64,000 nucleotides of DNA from JAGPCH01 sp039810605 (GCA_039810605.1 JBDHXH010000006.1:1-64000), one strand, 5' to 3'. Counted from the first letter of the stretch, positions 27,492 to 39,283 are shown. Made by a program: numbers and translations. The notes: a model not told the origin generated them from the sequence alone.

Positions 27492-28418
27492 TTAATTAAA
27501 TTTCTCAAGGTCTTCAACTGTTCCGATATTGTAGATTTCAGCGGCGGGAGAAATTCTTTTTATCAATCCGCTAAGAACTTTTCCCGAGCCTATTTCAAAA
27601 TATCTTTTAACGTCAAAATCTTTTGACATATTCTCAATTGTCTGCTGCCATTTAACGGGAGTGATAAGCTGGCGGTAAAGAGAATTTCGCAAAAGTTCTT
27701 TGTCCTCGATAGGTTCGGCTTCTACATTTGTAAACAAAGGTATCTGCGCATTCTTGAAATTAACTCTGTCAATTTCGACACGAAGATCTTGTGACGATGT
27801 CAGCATAAGTTCGGAATGAAATGCTCCGCTTACCTGAAGCTCCTTTACAAGTTTGCTTTGAAATGGCGGATCCTTTGCAATCTTCATTGCGCGACGCACG
27901 GCATCAACGTCTCCGGAAATAACAATCTGACCGGGAGCATTATAGTTTGCAGGCTGAACAATCTGATTCTCGCTTGCTTGATTGCAGATCTCGATTACTT
28001 GTTCTGCCGAAAGTCCGATGACAGCTGCCATCGTCCCGGGTCTGTTCACGCCGGATTCGAGCATTAATTCGCCTCTGCGCTTGACTAAACGCAGACCTTC
28101 TTCAAATGAGAATGAACCGGCATAAACATTTGAAGTGTATTCGCCGAGAGAATGTCCGGCAGTGGCATCTGCGGACAATTTGTTGCCGATCAGTTGAATG
28201 AGAATATATGAATGGACAAAGAGAGCCGGTTGAGTAAAATTGGTTTGAGTCAGAATATCCGCAGGACCCTCAAAAGAAATATTGCTTATAGGAAATCCGA
28301 GAATATCGTCTGCAAGTTTATAAATGTCTTTTGCTAAAGAAAACTTATCGAATAAATCCTTCCCCATTCCAACAATTTGTGAGCCCTGTCCGGGAAAAAC
28401 AAATGCAACTTTACTCAT
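27492..28418 (-). CDS. fabD: malonyl-CoA:ACP transacylase
   Basis: 308 residues. Loads malonyl groups onto AcpP. Seen: FPGQGSQIVGMGKDL, the nucleophile serine in GHSLGEYTS, the arginine region RRGELM, and the catalytic histidine in SGAFHSELM. First gene of the fabD-DUF3109-fabG group; acpP and fabF lie 32 kb away. Confidence 0.95.
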   Translation of the reverse strand: MSKVAFVFPGQGSQIVGMGKDLFDKFSLAKDIYKLADDILGFPISNISFEGPADILTQTNFTQPALFVHSYILIQLIGNKLSADATAGHSLGEYTSNVYAGSFSFEEGLRLVKRRGELMLESGVNRPGTMAAVIGLSAEQVIEICNQASENQIVQPANYNAPGQIVISGDVDAVRRAMKIAKDPPFQSKLVKELQVSGAFHSELMLTSSQDLRVEIDRVNFKNAQIPLFTNVEAEPIEDKELLRNSLYRQLITPVKWQQTIENMSKDFDVKRYFEIGSGKVLSGLIKRISPAAEIYNIGTVEDLEKFN

Positions 28419-28608
28419 TCAGAAAATATTTTTTACAAATTACCTAAAAAAAAATGTGAAATCAATTTCAGAACATGAGACGATACGCAAAACAGAATGC
28501 TGACAATGAATCAAACATGAATCAAAACCAATGTCCGATACACGCAATTACACTCGATACACTCAACATTTTTTCTTAACTTGTATTACCAAATCAAATT
28601 TACATTTT

Positions 28609-30576
<1,968 letters not shown>

Positions 30577-30672
30577 TTCTTAAAACAAATTTCGAATTGC
30601 TGAATGTAGTTTGAAATACATTTGATGAAGTACTTCAGGAAGATCTTGTATCACTTTTTTGAAAAGCAGAAG

Positions 30673-31518
30673 TTACTTACGCTTCATTACCTGGATTCTT
30701 CTGACTAATTGAGACATAACCGCATTGAATTGATCACTTTTCCCCTCGTGAAGTTCAATTGCCTTTTTCAAATCAACAATTGCTTCATCATATTTGTTTA
30801 GAAGAAAATATACAAAACCCCTTCCGAAGTAAGCCATAAAATTATTCGGATTGCTCTGAACATCACCATTCACTTTCTGAAATATCTTCTTATAGTTTTC
30901 AATCTTGAAATAAATCTCCGTTCGTTTAACGTCTGTAAAGACGAGATTTGAATCGTAATACAATGCTGTCGAAATATTTTCTACTACCTTGTCGTTGTCA
31001 TTGTTGAGGAAATACACCCATGCCTTATTCAAATAAACCTTTGCGTCTTTAGGGTCAATTCCAGAGGCTCTGTTCAGAGCTGTCAGAGCCGAAGGGAGAT
31101 CCCTCATTGCTGTCTTGACCCTTGCCAATCCAATGTAAGCTTCTATGTTGTCCTGACTGTATCTGATTGCATCGTTGAAATCGTTTTCTGCAGCAGGGAA
31201 TTTGCCCATCAAATAATAAGTGTTGCCTCTGTTAATATAACCTTCAATATTCTCTCTTGCGATATTAATTACTTTTGTGAAATCATTCACCGCGTTGGGA
31301 TAATCCTTATTCCCCTGATAGCAAAGCCCTCTGTATAAATATCCGTTATAATCATTCGCGCTTGACTTTATGTAATCATTGAAGAATGGAATTGCTTCAT
31401 TGAAATTTCCTTCATAATAATATTTCATCGCTCTGTTGAAAATTTCGGTGGGTGTAGATTGTGATTGAAGAGTCGCCGATGTCAAAAATAAAACACAAAT
31501 TGTAATGAGTGCTTTCAT
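30673..31518 (-). CDS. exported tetratricopeptide-repeat protein
   Basis: 281 residues from the ATG at 31518; a TTG 24 bp upstream is less likely. Signal peptide MKALITICVLFLTSATLQSQ. Six to seven TPR units follow (AMKYYYEGNFNEAIPFF, YRGLCYQGNKDYPNAVNDF, NRGNTYYLMGKFPAAENDF, FGRGFVYFLLNKYDEAIVDL and others). Probably a periplasmic scaffold. Convergent with acs. Confidence 0.88.
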   Translation of the reverse strand: MKALITICVLFLTSATLQSQSTPTEIFNRAMKYYYEGNFNEAIPFFNDYIKSSANDYNGYLYRGLCYQGNKDYPNAVNDFTKVINIARENIEGYINRGNTYYLMGKFPAAENDFNDAIRYSQDNIEAYIGLARVKTAMRDLPSALTALNRASGIDPKDAKVYLNKAWVYFLNNDNDKVVENISTALYYDSNLVFTDVKRTEIYFKIENYKKIFQKVNGDVQSNPNNFMAYFGRGFVYFLLNKYDEAIVDLKKAIELHEGKSDQFNAVMSQLVRRIQVMKRK

Positions 31519-31733
31519 AAAGTGTGGAATTAAAATTGACAAAAAATGAATCTGCTTCCCATGTAACTTATCCTATTTGAGTAGCAACTTATGTAATTAG
31601 GCGTTTATAAACCAATCCAAAATATTCTCCAAGTAAGTTTGAGTAAGTTTGCCCCACACGCTCGCATACAATGATTTCAACAACTCATCTCTTGAATTAC
31701 TTCAGTGCGTTGCATATTTTCGGAAAAGGTTAA

Positions 31734-32633
31734 ATGAAAAGAAAATTGAAAATTTTGATTACTGGAGGCAGCGGATTGCTCGGACAGTATCTGAATATTT
31801 CCCTTTCGACACACCACGAGATTCTGACTCTGTACAATTGCAATCCGGGAAATTGTTTATTATTCAATTCGCTGAAAATTGATCTTTGTGATTTCAGAAA
31901 GCTTGCCGATGTATTCTTTGCCTTTAGTCCTGAAGTGGTTTTGCATACAGCAGCAATTTCAAGACCCGAAACGTGCGATGCGATGCCGGAAGAAATTGTA
32001 TTGAAGACGAATGTAATGCTTACGCGCGAACTTGCAATTCTTTGTTCAAAGATTAAAGCGAAGATTATCTATACTTCAACTGATCTTGTCTATGACGGCG
32101 ACAACGGGGGCATGTTGAAAGAGGATTCAAAGATAAATCCGGTTTCACTTTATGCCACTACAAAATATGAATCAGAAAAGGAAATTGAAAAGATATTTGA
32201 GAATTATCTGATCTTGCGGACTGCCTTGTTGTATGGTATTGGCATAAAGCACTCGGTCAATAATTTTCATCTGGCTGTTAATAATTTTAGGAATGGAAAA
32301 CCCGTTCGGCTGTTCAATGACCAGTACAGAACACCGCTTTCTCTGATTGATGCTGCCGGAATCATCTCCAAACTCATTTCGCCGGATATCACGGGTCTTG
32401 TGATGAATTTTGCGGGGAAGGAAAGAGTTTCACGACTTGAACTCGGTGAGTTACTATGTGATACAGGCGGCTTTGACAAGAAACTCGTTGAACCAATTTC
32501 AATGAATGATGTTCCCAATTTGCATAAGGTAAAAGATGTATCTCTGGATACATCTCTCCTTAATTCGTTCGGCATAAATCAGAAAGACATTAAACAATCT
32601 ATAGGCGAAATTCTGGAGTACAATGCTTCATGA
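31734..32633 (+). CDS. RmlD-like NAD(P)-dependent sugar-nucleotide reductase
   Basis: 299 residues. Extended SDR: ITGGSGLLGQYL at 10-21, VLHTAAISRPETCD, YTSTDLVYDGDNGG and catalytic YATTK near 140. Resembles dTDP-4-dehydrorhamnose reductase (RmlD) and related proteins, but no rml genes lie nearby, so the substrate is uncertain. Confidence 0.85.
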   Translation: MKRKLKILITGGSGLLGQYLNISLSTHHEILTLYNCNPGNCLLFNSLKIDLCDFRKLADVFFAFSPEVVLHTAAISRPETCDAMPEEIVLKTNVMLTRELAILCSKIKAKIIYTSTDLVYDGDNGGMLKEDSKINPVSLYATTKYESEKEIEKIFENYLILRTALLYGIGIKHSVNNFHLAVNNFRNGKPVRLFNDQYRTPLSLIDAAGIISKLISPDITGLVMNFAGKERVSRLELGELLCDTGGFDKKLVEPISMNDVPNLHKVKDVSLDTSLLNSFGINQKDIKQSIGEILEYNAS

Positions 32634-32645
32634 ATTTATTGCGCA

Positions 32646-33248
32646 ATGTTCAAACGAACATTCATATTGTTGTTGTTCAAATTCTCGACGCAAATCTCGA
32701 GCAGTCAGGATATTGATGATAGTAAGTGAACCGGTGCAGTATTGGATTTGAAGATAAATTCCTCAACGGTGTCTTCTCCTTTTATTGAAAAAGAAAAAGC
32801 TTACAACAGTCTGAAAATCAAACTTACCGGTCAGATAGCTGACAAAGAAAAATCCTTTAACATAATTTCGGTTTTCTCGGACAATATCAGCTTCGGAGGA
32901 TTCTGGGACAAATTTGCAGTCATCAATTTTTCACCGCGGTTCAGCATCAGCCCGTTTAAATCAATCAACTTGAGCGGGAATTATAATCTCTCCTGTCTCG
33001 TACCAATGGGCTCAATCAGGAATTATTCGAAGTCGGTTGTCATTCAAGGCGTTCTGATGCTGGCAGTTGATAACTTATTCAAACTGACTTCCGAAAGTCC
33101 GGGTTGGATAATTGAATTGATATCTTATGCAGCGAAGAATTTTCTGATTAATTCCTTTATCAGAAAAGTAATCAGACACAGCGGAGATTCAAGTGATCCA
33201 ATGTATGAATATGAATATTACAACTATAATGTAAGAATAAATTTTTGA
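32646..33248 (+). pseudogene. probably interrupted outer-membrane protein gene (in-frame TGA)
   Basis: The tail is an open frame of 168 residues from a TTG at 32742. In the same frame upstream, an ATG at 32646 begins a signal-peptide-like segment (MFKRTFILLL, then SSSQD), followed by a single TGA at 32727-32729, after which the frame is open to 33248. The product alternates aromatic and polar residues and ends in Phe (NVRINF), as barrels do. Seen: ATG, one stop, then an open frame. Inferred: a nonsense mutation or sequencing error split one exported protein. The alternative is a short gene starting at TTG 32742 with no signal peptide. Confidence 0.5.
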
Positions 33249-33253
33249 AATGC

Positions 33254-33805
33254 TCAATTGACAGATGGATCATCCGGAAATGTGGAGATGATGGAATATT
33301 CATTACCCATGGACCGCAAGATTTTGCCCCAAAGCATTTCGGGCTTCCCGTCGAAAATATTTCTGTCGGCTTGATTATTAACGAACCATGAATTTGTTTT
33401 TATTTCATTGTTAAGCTGGTCAGGACTCCAGCCGGAATATCCAAGGAAGAATCGGAAATTGTCGGGATTAACATTTTTACTTTCAATGAGTATCTTCAGT
33501 AATTCGAAATTGCCACCCCAGTATATGCCATCGCAGATTTCAACACCTCCTTCAAGCACATCATTTTCTTTGTGAATGAAGTTCAAAGCATTCTGCTGAA
33601 CTGGTCCCCCGAGAAATACCTTTGCATTGAATTCGGGAAAGTCTTCAACGATTTCATGAAGCTTGAATTCGGTTGGCTTGTTAATGATAAATCCTACTGA
33701 CCCTTCTTCACCGTGTTCCGTCATCAAAATAACTGACCTCTTAAAAATATCACTAAGGAATGGTGCAGATATCAACAACTTTCCTTTTGCGATCTCGTCT
33801 GTCAT
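33254..33805 (-). CDS. YqgE/AlgH family protein
   Basis: 183 residues. Matches the UPF0301 family: GKLLISAPFLSDIFKRSVILMTEHGEEGSVGFIINKP, VFLGGPVQQNALNFIH, FRFFLGYSGWSPDQLNNEI. Known members are cytoplasmic and of unclear biochemical function (AlgH affects alginate in Pseudomonas). Convergent with the interrupted gene, 5 bp between stops. Confidence 0.92.
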   Translation of the reverse strand: MTDEIAKGKLLISAPFLSDIFKRSVILMTEHGEEGSVGFIINKPTEFKLHEIVEDFPEFNAKVFLGGPVQQNALNFIHKENDVLEGGVEICDGIYWGGNFELLKILIESKNVNPDNFRFFLGYSGWSPDQLNNEIKTNSWFVNNQADRNIFDGKPEMLWGKILRSMGNEYSIISTFPDDPSVN

Positions 33806-33914
33806 CAGCTGATTATATCGTTTGAAATTGAAGCAATTTGCAAAATAAATTTCAGTGTTTCAATTTAGTATTGAATTATCAATCCTGCAAATCCATGCAA
33901 TATCTTTCACACAG

Positions 33915-34033
33915 GGGGCTGTCCCAAAAAGTCTCGCCGAATCGGATTTTCAAAATTGTCATTGTGTTTTTTGAGGATTTCTACAGGCTAATAGCCTGTG
34001 CTACGATTAAATCCTTACTTTTGGGACAGCCCC
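33915..34033. mobile_element. 119-bp MITE-like element, copy 2
   Basis: Same orientation as the copy at 12826-12943. The terminal inverted repeats are perfect over 15 bp here. The inner palindrome ACAGGCTA-A-TAGCCTGT has lost its outer base pair by a C to T change. It ends 39 bp past the stop of the Omp28-like T9SS gene (minus strand), so its long hairpin may also shape that transcript's 3' end. Confidence 0.75.
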
Positions 34034-34072
34034 TGCATGAGTCAAGTTTGCAAATTAAATTGTATGGTACAG

Positions 34073-35977
34073 CTACTTTATTACATTCATCTTCTTTGTC
34101 TCGCTGAAACTTCCCGATGTAAGCCTGTAGAAATATATTCCGCTTGGATAATTCGAAGCGTCAACTTCTGCATTGTAAACGCCTGCCTTCATAAATTCAT
34201 CAACATAAACTTCAACAAGCTTCCCAAGAACATTATAAATCTTCAAAGAAACATTCCCGTCATGCGGAATGCTAAAGTGAATATTAGTCACCGGATTAAA
34301 CGGATTGGGATAATTCTGTGACAGCTCAAAATTTGAAGGAACATTCTCACCCGAAGGATTAATACCCGTAGTCATTATCTCTCCGCTTATGCCCTGCTGA
34401 ACTTCTGAAATGCTTAGCTGTCCATTGTCTTTAAAAATGAAAACATGATAACTGCAGTTAACGGCAGCCCATGCCGAATCAAGCGTCGTGGTAAGTGTCA
34501 GCGGAATAATCTGTCCGCTGTTCCAGTTGCCGCTGTTTACATTTTCACCTGATACATTGTTAGCAATTGTGCGGACAACCCAGTCATGCTCCCATGTGGA
34601 ACTGCCGGGACACGATGAATTTCCTGTTTGAGGATATACTAAATTATCTTCCGTTATTACGTAATTTACTTTGTACTGTCCTGACAAGTTGCTAAGTGCG
34701 GTAGCATTGAGATTAACAGTGAACTGTCTCGTTGCAGTATTGTAATTTTCATTTGTTACGCGTATGTCAACAGCAGCTTCGGGACTTTGAGACAACCTGT
34801 ATTCTCCGTCAAAGAAAAAAGAACCCCAGCCATTATTTGATCCAAGTCTTCTGTCAATGAGTCCTGAAGGATAACCTGGAAAACCGAGAAGCGAGATGAT
34901 GGAGTTTCCTGTAAAGCTTTTCCATGGATCACTGGCTGCACCGTGATATGCAAGTATTACAGAGCTTGGATAAGCTGCATGCAGATTATGAACTTCATCT
35001 TCACCGCAAGGACACCATTGACACCACGTGCCTGTACAAAATTCCAGAACAAGATTACGCGGAGAATTAGTTACTATAAGTGAATTTGTCAGCGTGTCGT
35101 TAACGGAATTTTGATCGCCTGCAAATGAGGTAAATGCTTTAATAGTATAAATACCTGTATTTGAAAAGTTAAAGTTATTAAATGTAACAATTTGAGTTTG
35201 TCCGGGGGAAAGGTTGCTTACACTTTGTGTATTGGTATATCCTCCGGGATTAATCATCAATGTTACTTGAAATGACTGCGGGCTGTTGCCGTAGTTTCTC
35301 ACTACAGTTTTAGGCGCAACAGATTGCGGAGTGATGCCCCACTTTGGATCAGATATGCTGCTCATTCCAATATCGTTATTAAATCTTGAACCTACCTTGA
35401 TGTTGTCAAGATAAAGGCTGTTCCCGTATCCGGTTATGGCAGTGAATCTAATCATGTTTGTTCCCGAAGGAAGCTGATAAGATTTTGTTGCCCATTGTGA
35501 AGCAGTAGGAACAAAGAGATCATAAGTCGGGGGTGCTGTTCTTAATGGTCCGTTGGCTCCTCCGTTAAGTGTTATCAGCAGCGTCCAGGTGTTTCCGTTA
35601 TCGGAAGACGTGTAAATTTCAAGTCTGTCGCTTTCATTCGTCGCAGGTGCATAGGCGTGGTCAAAAATAAGTGAATCTCCGCTACCGGAATTAGGAAACG
35701 ACGAAGTAGTAAGTACGAAACTGCCGCTGGGATAATCATAAAAATCAGCAACAGCACTTGATGCCCCGGTTCCATAACCGCTGCAGTATGACGTTCTGAC
35801 CATATTATATCCCGACGTGTTTGTAACGACCCATCCGGGCGGCGGGAATGAAGTATTGTCAAAATCCTGAAAAATGTAAAATGCATTGGAGCTGTTTGCT
35901 GAAATTGTCAGCAAAAAAATAGTGAAAATGATTTTGAGGTTTTTTTGGGGAAATGAGTTTTGTTGAAGTGTTTTCAT
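34073..35977 (-). CDS. secreted Omp28-like thioredoxin-fold protein with T9SS C-terminal domain
   Basis: 634 residues from the ATG at 35977 (a TTG at 35998 is possible). Signal peptide near residues 12-33 (KIIFTIFLLTISANSSNAF). Then a choice-of-anchor/jelly-roll-like domain (FDNTSFPPPGW...), a CARDB-like domain (VVRNYGNSPQSFQVTL), and an Omp28-like segment with LEFCTGTWCQWCPCGEDEV, a WCxWC redox-type motif. The C-terminus is a type A sorting domain (QNYPNPFNPVTNIHFSIP to KKMNVIK). Expected on the cell surface or released by T9SS. Function of the redox-like centre unknown. Confidence 0.88.
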   Translation of the reverse strand: MKTLQQNSFPQKNLKIIFTIFLLTISANSSNAFYIFQDFDNTSFPPPGWVVTNTSGYNMVRTSYCSGYGTGASSAVADFYDYPSGSFVLTTSSFPNSGSGDSLIFDHAYAPATNESDRLEIYTSSDNGNTWTLLITLNGGANGPLRTAPPTYDLFVPTASQWATKSYQLPSGTNMIRFTAITGYGNSLYLDNIKVGSRFNNDIGMSSISDPKWGITPQSVAPKTVVRNYGNSPQSFQVTLMINPGGYTNTQSVSNLSPGQTQIVTFNNFNFSNTGIYTIKAFTSFAGDQNSVNDTLTNSLIVTNSPRNLVLEFCTGTWCQWCPCGEDEVHNLHAAYPSSVILAYHGAASDPWKSFTGNSIISLLGFPGYPSGLIDRRLGSNNGWGSFFFDGEYRLSQSPEAAVDIRVTNENYNTATRQFTVNLNATALSNLSGQYKVNYVITEDNLVYPQTGNSSCPGSSTWEHDWVVRTIANNVSGENVNSGNWNSGQIIPLTLTTTLDSAWAAVNCSYHVFIFKDNGQLSISEVQQGISGEIMTTGINPSGENVPSNFELSQNYPNPFNPVTNIHFSIPHDGNVSLKIYNVLGKLVEVYVDEFMKAGVYNAEVDASNYPSGIYFYRLTSGSFSETKKMNVIK

Positions 35978-36124
35978 TAGTGATTGATTTTTTTGCAATT
36001 TTGGAAATTTAATTCTCCGATGAAATTCAAAAACTTTTGCACAATCAATGGGCTTCGATCATGATTCAAACTTGGTGAAGAAAAATTCAACTGATAAAAA
36101 AAATTGAACATTTAATCATTTCCC

Positions 36125-36193
36125 CAATGCTGTCCAAATTAATTTTGAAATCGAGTAATAACTTAGAAAGTATATCAAAATCGGAAGCTAAAA
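36125..36193. repeat. 69-bp dispersed repeat, copy 1
   Basis: Starts CAATGCTGTCCAAAT and ends CGGAAGCTAAAA; 67 of 69 bases match the copy at 39284-39352. It lies in the 391-bp divergent gap between the Omp28-like gene and the GAF gene, 175 bp before the latter's ATG. The rest of the gap shows nothing else I recognise. Confidence 0.9.
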
Positions 36194-36368
36194 GTTGTCA
36201 TTTCCCATTTACACATTAGCAAAAATCATTTGTAAATCGAAATCATATAAGCTAATTTTAGTGCGATCATTTCGACAGGATTAACGGGTATGAATTGTTT
36301 TGTGGAGAGAAATCATGTGAGAAGTAATTTCAGAAAAGCTTTGCACAACAGACAAAACAATAAATTCC

Positions 36369-38807
36369 ATGAAAGAAGACAAAAGCAATTACGACGAGGA
36401 TATACTTTCACTTCTTGATTCCAAATTTCCTGAACATCTGTATGATGACAAGTATGAATTCCCGTACAGGGTTACTCTTAGTTTTGAAATTCTGTTCAAA
36501 CATATAAAGAAGGCGGCCGAATCAGGAAGCGATGCCAGAAGAAGATTCGCAGAATATATACTCGATGAGATTGAAAAGCATCCTCATTTAAAAGGCGTAA
36601 TCGAGGATCCCTCCATTCTAAAAAATCATCAGACACTTCTCAATGATATGATGCTGTTTGTCTTTCCTGACGCGTTTCTTGACCAACAGTTATTCGCTGC
36701 TTCCACACCATTCATGTCAAATGTGTTTTATGCTTCTTCAAGATTTCAGAAGATTATAAAAATTGTTGATGCGAATATTCAGGGAGAACTGAATATAGAC
36801 GAGAAATCATTCAAGCTCGGGAAAATGGTGAGCGTATTTTCCGTTATCATTCAATATTTTTATGACTCAAAAATTCAGTTTGACTTTCCTCTGGTGTATA
36901 AAGTCATGAATCCGGAAAGCGGGCTTGACATGTATTATAAAATGAATTTTGCATCGGAATTTTTGGATATAAAATTAAACGGCGAACTTCCACCCCTTTC
37001 CAATGAGCAGATTAATTCAATCAAAAAGAATATTTATGATTTTGACTTTGTAACAAGTTTGCTGTCTCCGTCGAAATTTGAATTCAGCGGGTTTCTTGTT
37101 ATGAATGCGATAAATATAACCGATACAGAAATCTTATCCGCAATAAAAAATGATCTTCTCGATAAGAATACCATTAATACGATCGGTGCATTTCTTAAAC
37201 TTCAGCATAAACTTAAATCCTTGTTGAGATGTCCGGGATTGCTGATTGGGATAACAGAATATTCCGGAAAAGTTAAAGACATATTCAAATACGGAAGCAA
37301 GATCGGCAATAGTTTCCTGATGAACGACAAATGCATAAAGGAGAATCGCCCTATTGACGGGTCAGTATATGATTACGTCTTCAAAAACAGAAAGTCAGTT
37401 GTAATTGAAAATCTGGAAGAACATCCCGGCAAGACTTTGGTCGAAGAGGAAATCCTTAAACAGGGAATCAACAGCATTCTACTTTCGCCGTTAATGATGA
37501 ATGACGAATTGATAGGGGTTCTTGAAATTGGTTCACCAAATGCAGGAAACATTAACCGCATAAATGTAGTGAAGCTCCGTGAATTGCTTCCTCTGTTTGC
37601 AATTGCAGTTGCCAGAAGGAAAGAAGAGTTTGATAATAAGGTGGAAGCGATCATAAAGGAAAAGTGCACGGCGATTCATGCATCGCTCGAATGGCGATTC
37701 AGGAAAGCTGCCATAAATCTTCTGATGAAAGAAGCTGAAGGGGAAAAGGCTGAAATGGAAGAAATTATTTTTGAGAATGTCTTTCCGCTTTTCGGTTTGT
37801 CAGATATTAGAAATTCATCGGTTCAGCGCAATGAAGCAATAAGAGATGATCTGGTAGAAAACATTAATCTTGCGAAAGAAGTGATTGAACTTGCAAAGAA
37901 ACAAAAATCATTGTACATATTTGATGACCTGCTTTACAGGCTGGACAAGAAAATTAATTCGATAAGTTTCGGAATAAATTCCGGCGATGAGTCGAGGATT
38001 TTAAGCTTTCTCAAGAACAATATTGTATCTTTGTTTGATTATTTGAAAACACTTGACGGATCCATTGTAAAGGCAGTGGACAATTATGAGAGCCAGCTTG
38101 ACTCGAAGCTTGGATTTGTTTATCACAGAAGAAAGTCCTATGAGGAAAGCGCTTCACGAATCAGCAATATGATTGCATATTTTTTGGATGAAGAGCAGAT
38201 GAAAATGCAGAAACTTTTCCCGCATTACTACGAGCGATATAAGACAGATGGCGTTGAGCATAATATCTATGTTGGGGAGTCACTTGTGGAAGATCAGATT
38301 TTTGATCCCCTGTATCTTAAGAATATCAGAATGTGGCAAATGATTGTTACTTGTGAAATTGCCCGGATGTCAAGGGCAATTAAGAAATCATTAAGCATTC
38401 AGCTTGAAACAGCACATCTGATACTTGTTCAGAATATGCCGCTCGCCGTCAGATTCAAATTCGATGAAAAAAAATTTGATGTTGACGGCGCCTATAATAT
38501 TCGTTATGAAATAATGAAAAAAAGAATTGATAAAGCAGAGGTTAAAGGAAAGGAAGAGAGAGTAACGCAGCCCGACAAAATTGCCATTGTCTATTCACAG
38601 GATGGTGAAGCACAGGAATATCTGAATTATATTGAGTATCTGCAGTCAGCAGATTATCTGAAGAAAGAAATTGAGGAATTGGAAATAGAAGAACTTCAAG
38701 GGGTGACCGGTCTTAAAGCACTTCGTGTCGGTGTCAAGCCCGGAAGTTCTGTCCCCGGTGAATTAAAGACGGAGAACTTAATCAGGGCAATGAAAGAAAT
38801 TCCCTGA
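36369..38807 (+). CDS. large GAF-domain protein of unknown function
   Basis: 812 residues, no signal peptide or membrane segment, so cytoplasmic. About 290-415 is GAF-like (YVFKNRKSVVIENLEEHPG, INSILLSPLMMNDELIGVLEIGSP). The N-terminal 280 residues and the helical, charged C-terminal 390 residues (SRISNMIAYFLDEEQMKMQKLFPHYYERYKTDGVEHNIYVG) match no domain I know. No kinase, receiver, cyclase or DNA-binding output domain is visible. Similar-length GAF proteins occur in Bacteroidota. Monocistronic; the upstream gap holds a 69-bp repeat. Confidence 0.8.
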   Translation: MKEDKSNYDEDILSLLDSKFPEHLYDDKYEFPYRVTLSFEILFKHIKKAAESGSDARRRFAEYILDEIEKHPHLKGVIEDPSILKNHQTLLNDMMLFVFPDAFLDQQLFAASTPFMSNVFYASSRFQKIIKIVDANIQGELNIDEKSFKLGKMVSVFSVIIQYFYDSKIQFDFPLVYKVMNPESGLDMYYKMNFASEFLDIKLNGELPPLSNEQINSIKKNIYDFDFVTSLLSPSKFEFSGFLVMNAINITDTEILSAIKNDLLDKNTINTIGAFLKLQHKLKSLLRCPGLLIGITEYSGKVKDIFKYGSKIGNSFLMNDKCIKENRPIDGSVYDYVFKNRKSVVIENLEEHPGKTLVEEEILKQGINSILLSPLMMNDELIGVLEIGSPNAGNINRINVVKLRELLPLFAIAVARRKEEFDNKVEAIIKEKCTAIHASLEWRFRKAAINLLMKEAEGEKAEMEEIIFENVFPLFGLSDIRNSSVQRNEAIRDDLVENINLAKEVIELAKKQKSLYIFDDLLYRLDKKINSISFGINSGDESRILSFLKNNIVSLFDYLKTLDGSIVKAVDNYESQLDSKLGFVYHRRKSYEESASRISNMIAYFLDEEQMKMQKLFPHYYERYKTDGVEHNIYVGESLVEDQIFDPLYLKNIRMWQMIVTCEIARMSRAIKKSLSIQLETAHLILVQNMPLAVRFKFDEKKFDVDGAYNIRYEIMKKRIDKAEVKGKEERVTQPDKIAIVYSQDGEAQEYLNYIEYLQSADYLKKEIEELEIEELQGVTGLKALRVGVKPGSSVPGELKTENLIRAMKEIP

Positions 38808-38810
38808 ACT

Positions 38811-39206
38811 CTATCGGATTTTTCTAAGGTTAAATTCTGACTTTGCGGATTTCCCGTCAGTATCGGACGAAATAATTGCACAGAGTTCGTTTTCGCTTTT
38901 CTTTATATATGAGATCTTTTTCGGGAAATCGTGATCCGGATTCTCGAATATGAATTGTGCATCGTCACAACCCGTAAGCTTGAATGAAACAGGTCCTCTG
39001 TTATGATCAACAGTTGCTGTGTAGAACATATTAATTCCTTCACTGTGAATTCTTAATTTCTCCACGTTCTTAATTTCTCCTTTGCTTAAAAAAAATGCTC
39101 TCCCTTCGAGATCGTTGTTGCTGCCTCTCTGCCATTCTTCGTGATAAATTCCGGAGCCGTGAATTCCTTCCCATTGACCAAGAAGCCATTCCAATTGATC
39201 TAACAT
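38811..39206 (-). CDS. DUF6265 family protein
   Basis: 131 residues from the ATG at 39206; the frame extends to a TTG at 39236 but the family begins at LEWLLGQWEG. Motifs GQWEG, YHEEWQRG, LEGRAFF and FENPDHDFPKKISY fit the small lipocalin-like beta-barrel fold of DUF6265. No signal peptide at this start. Function unknown. Confidence 0.8.
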   Translation of the reverse strand: MLDQLEWLLGQWEGIHGSGIYHEEWQRGSNNDLEGRAFFLSKGEIKNVEKLRIHSEGINMFYTATVDHNRGPVSFKLTGCDDAQFIFENPDHDFPKKISYIKKSENELCAIISSDTDGKSAKSEFNLRKIR

Positions 39207-39283
39207 CACAAATTTTTTTCCTAAATTAACAAACAATTTATTTTATTTCCATTTATTCTGTTGATCTGAAATAACATCTGTAT

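Noticed and set aside
28531..28608. 26-residue N-terminal extension of Acs
   Set aside because: Non-conserved and AT-rich; the length from 28609 matches the family.
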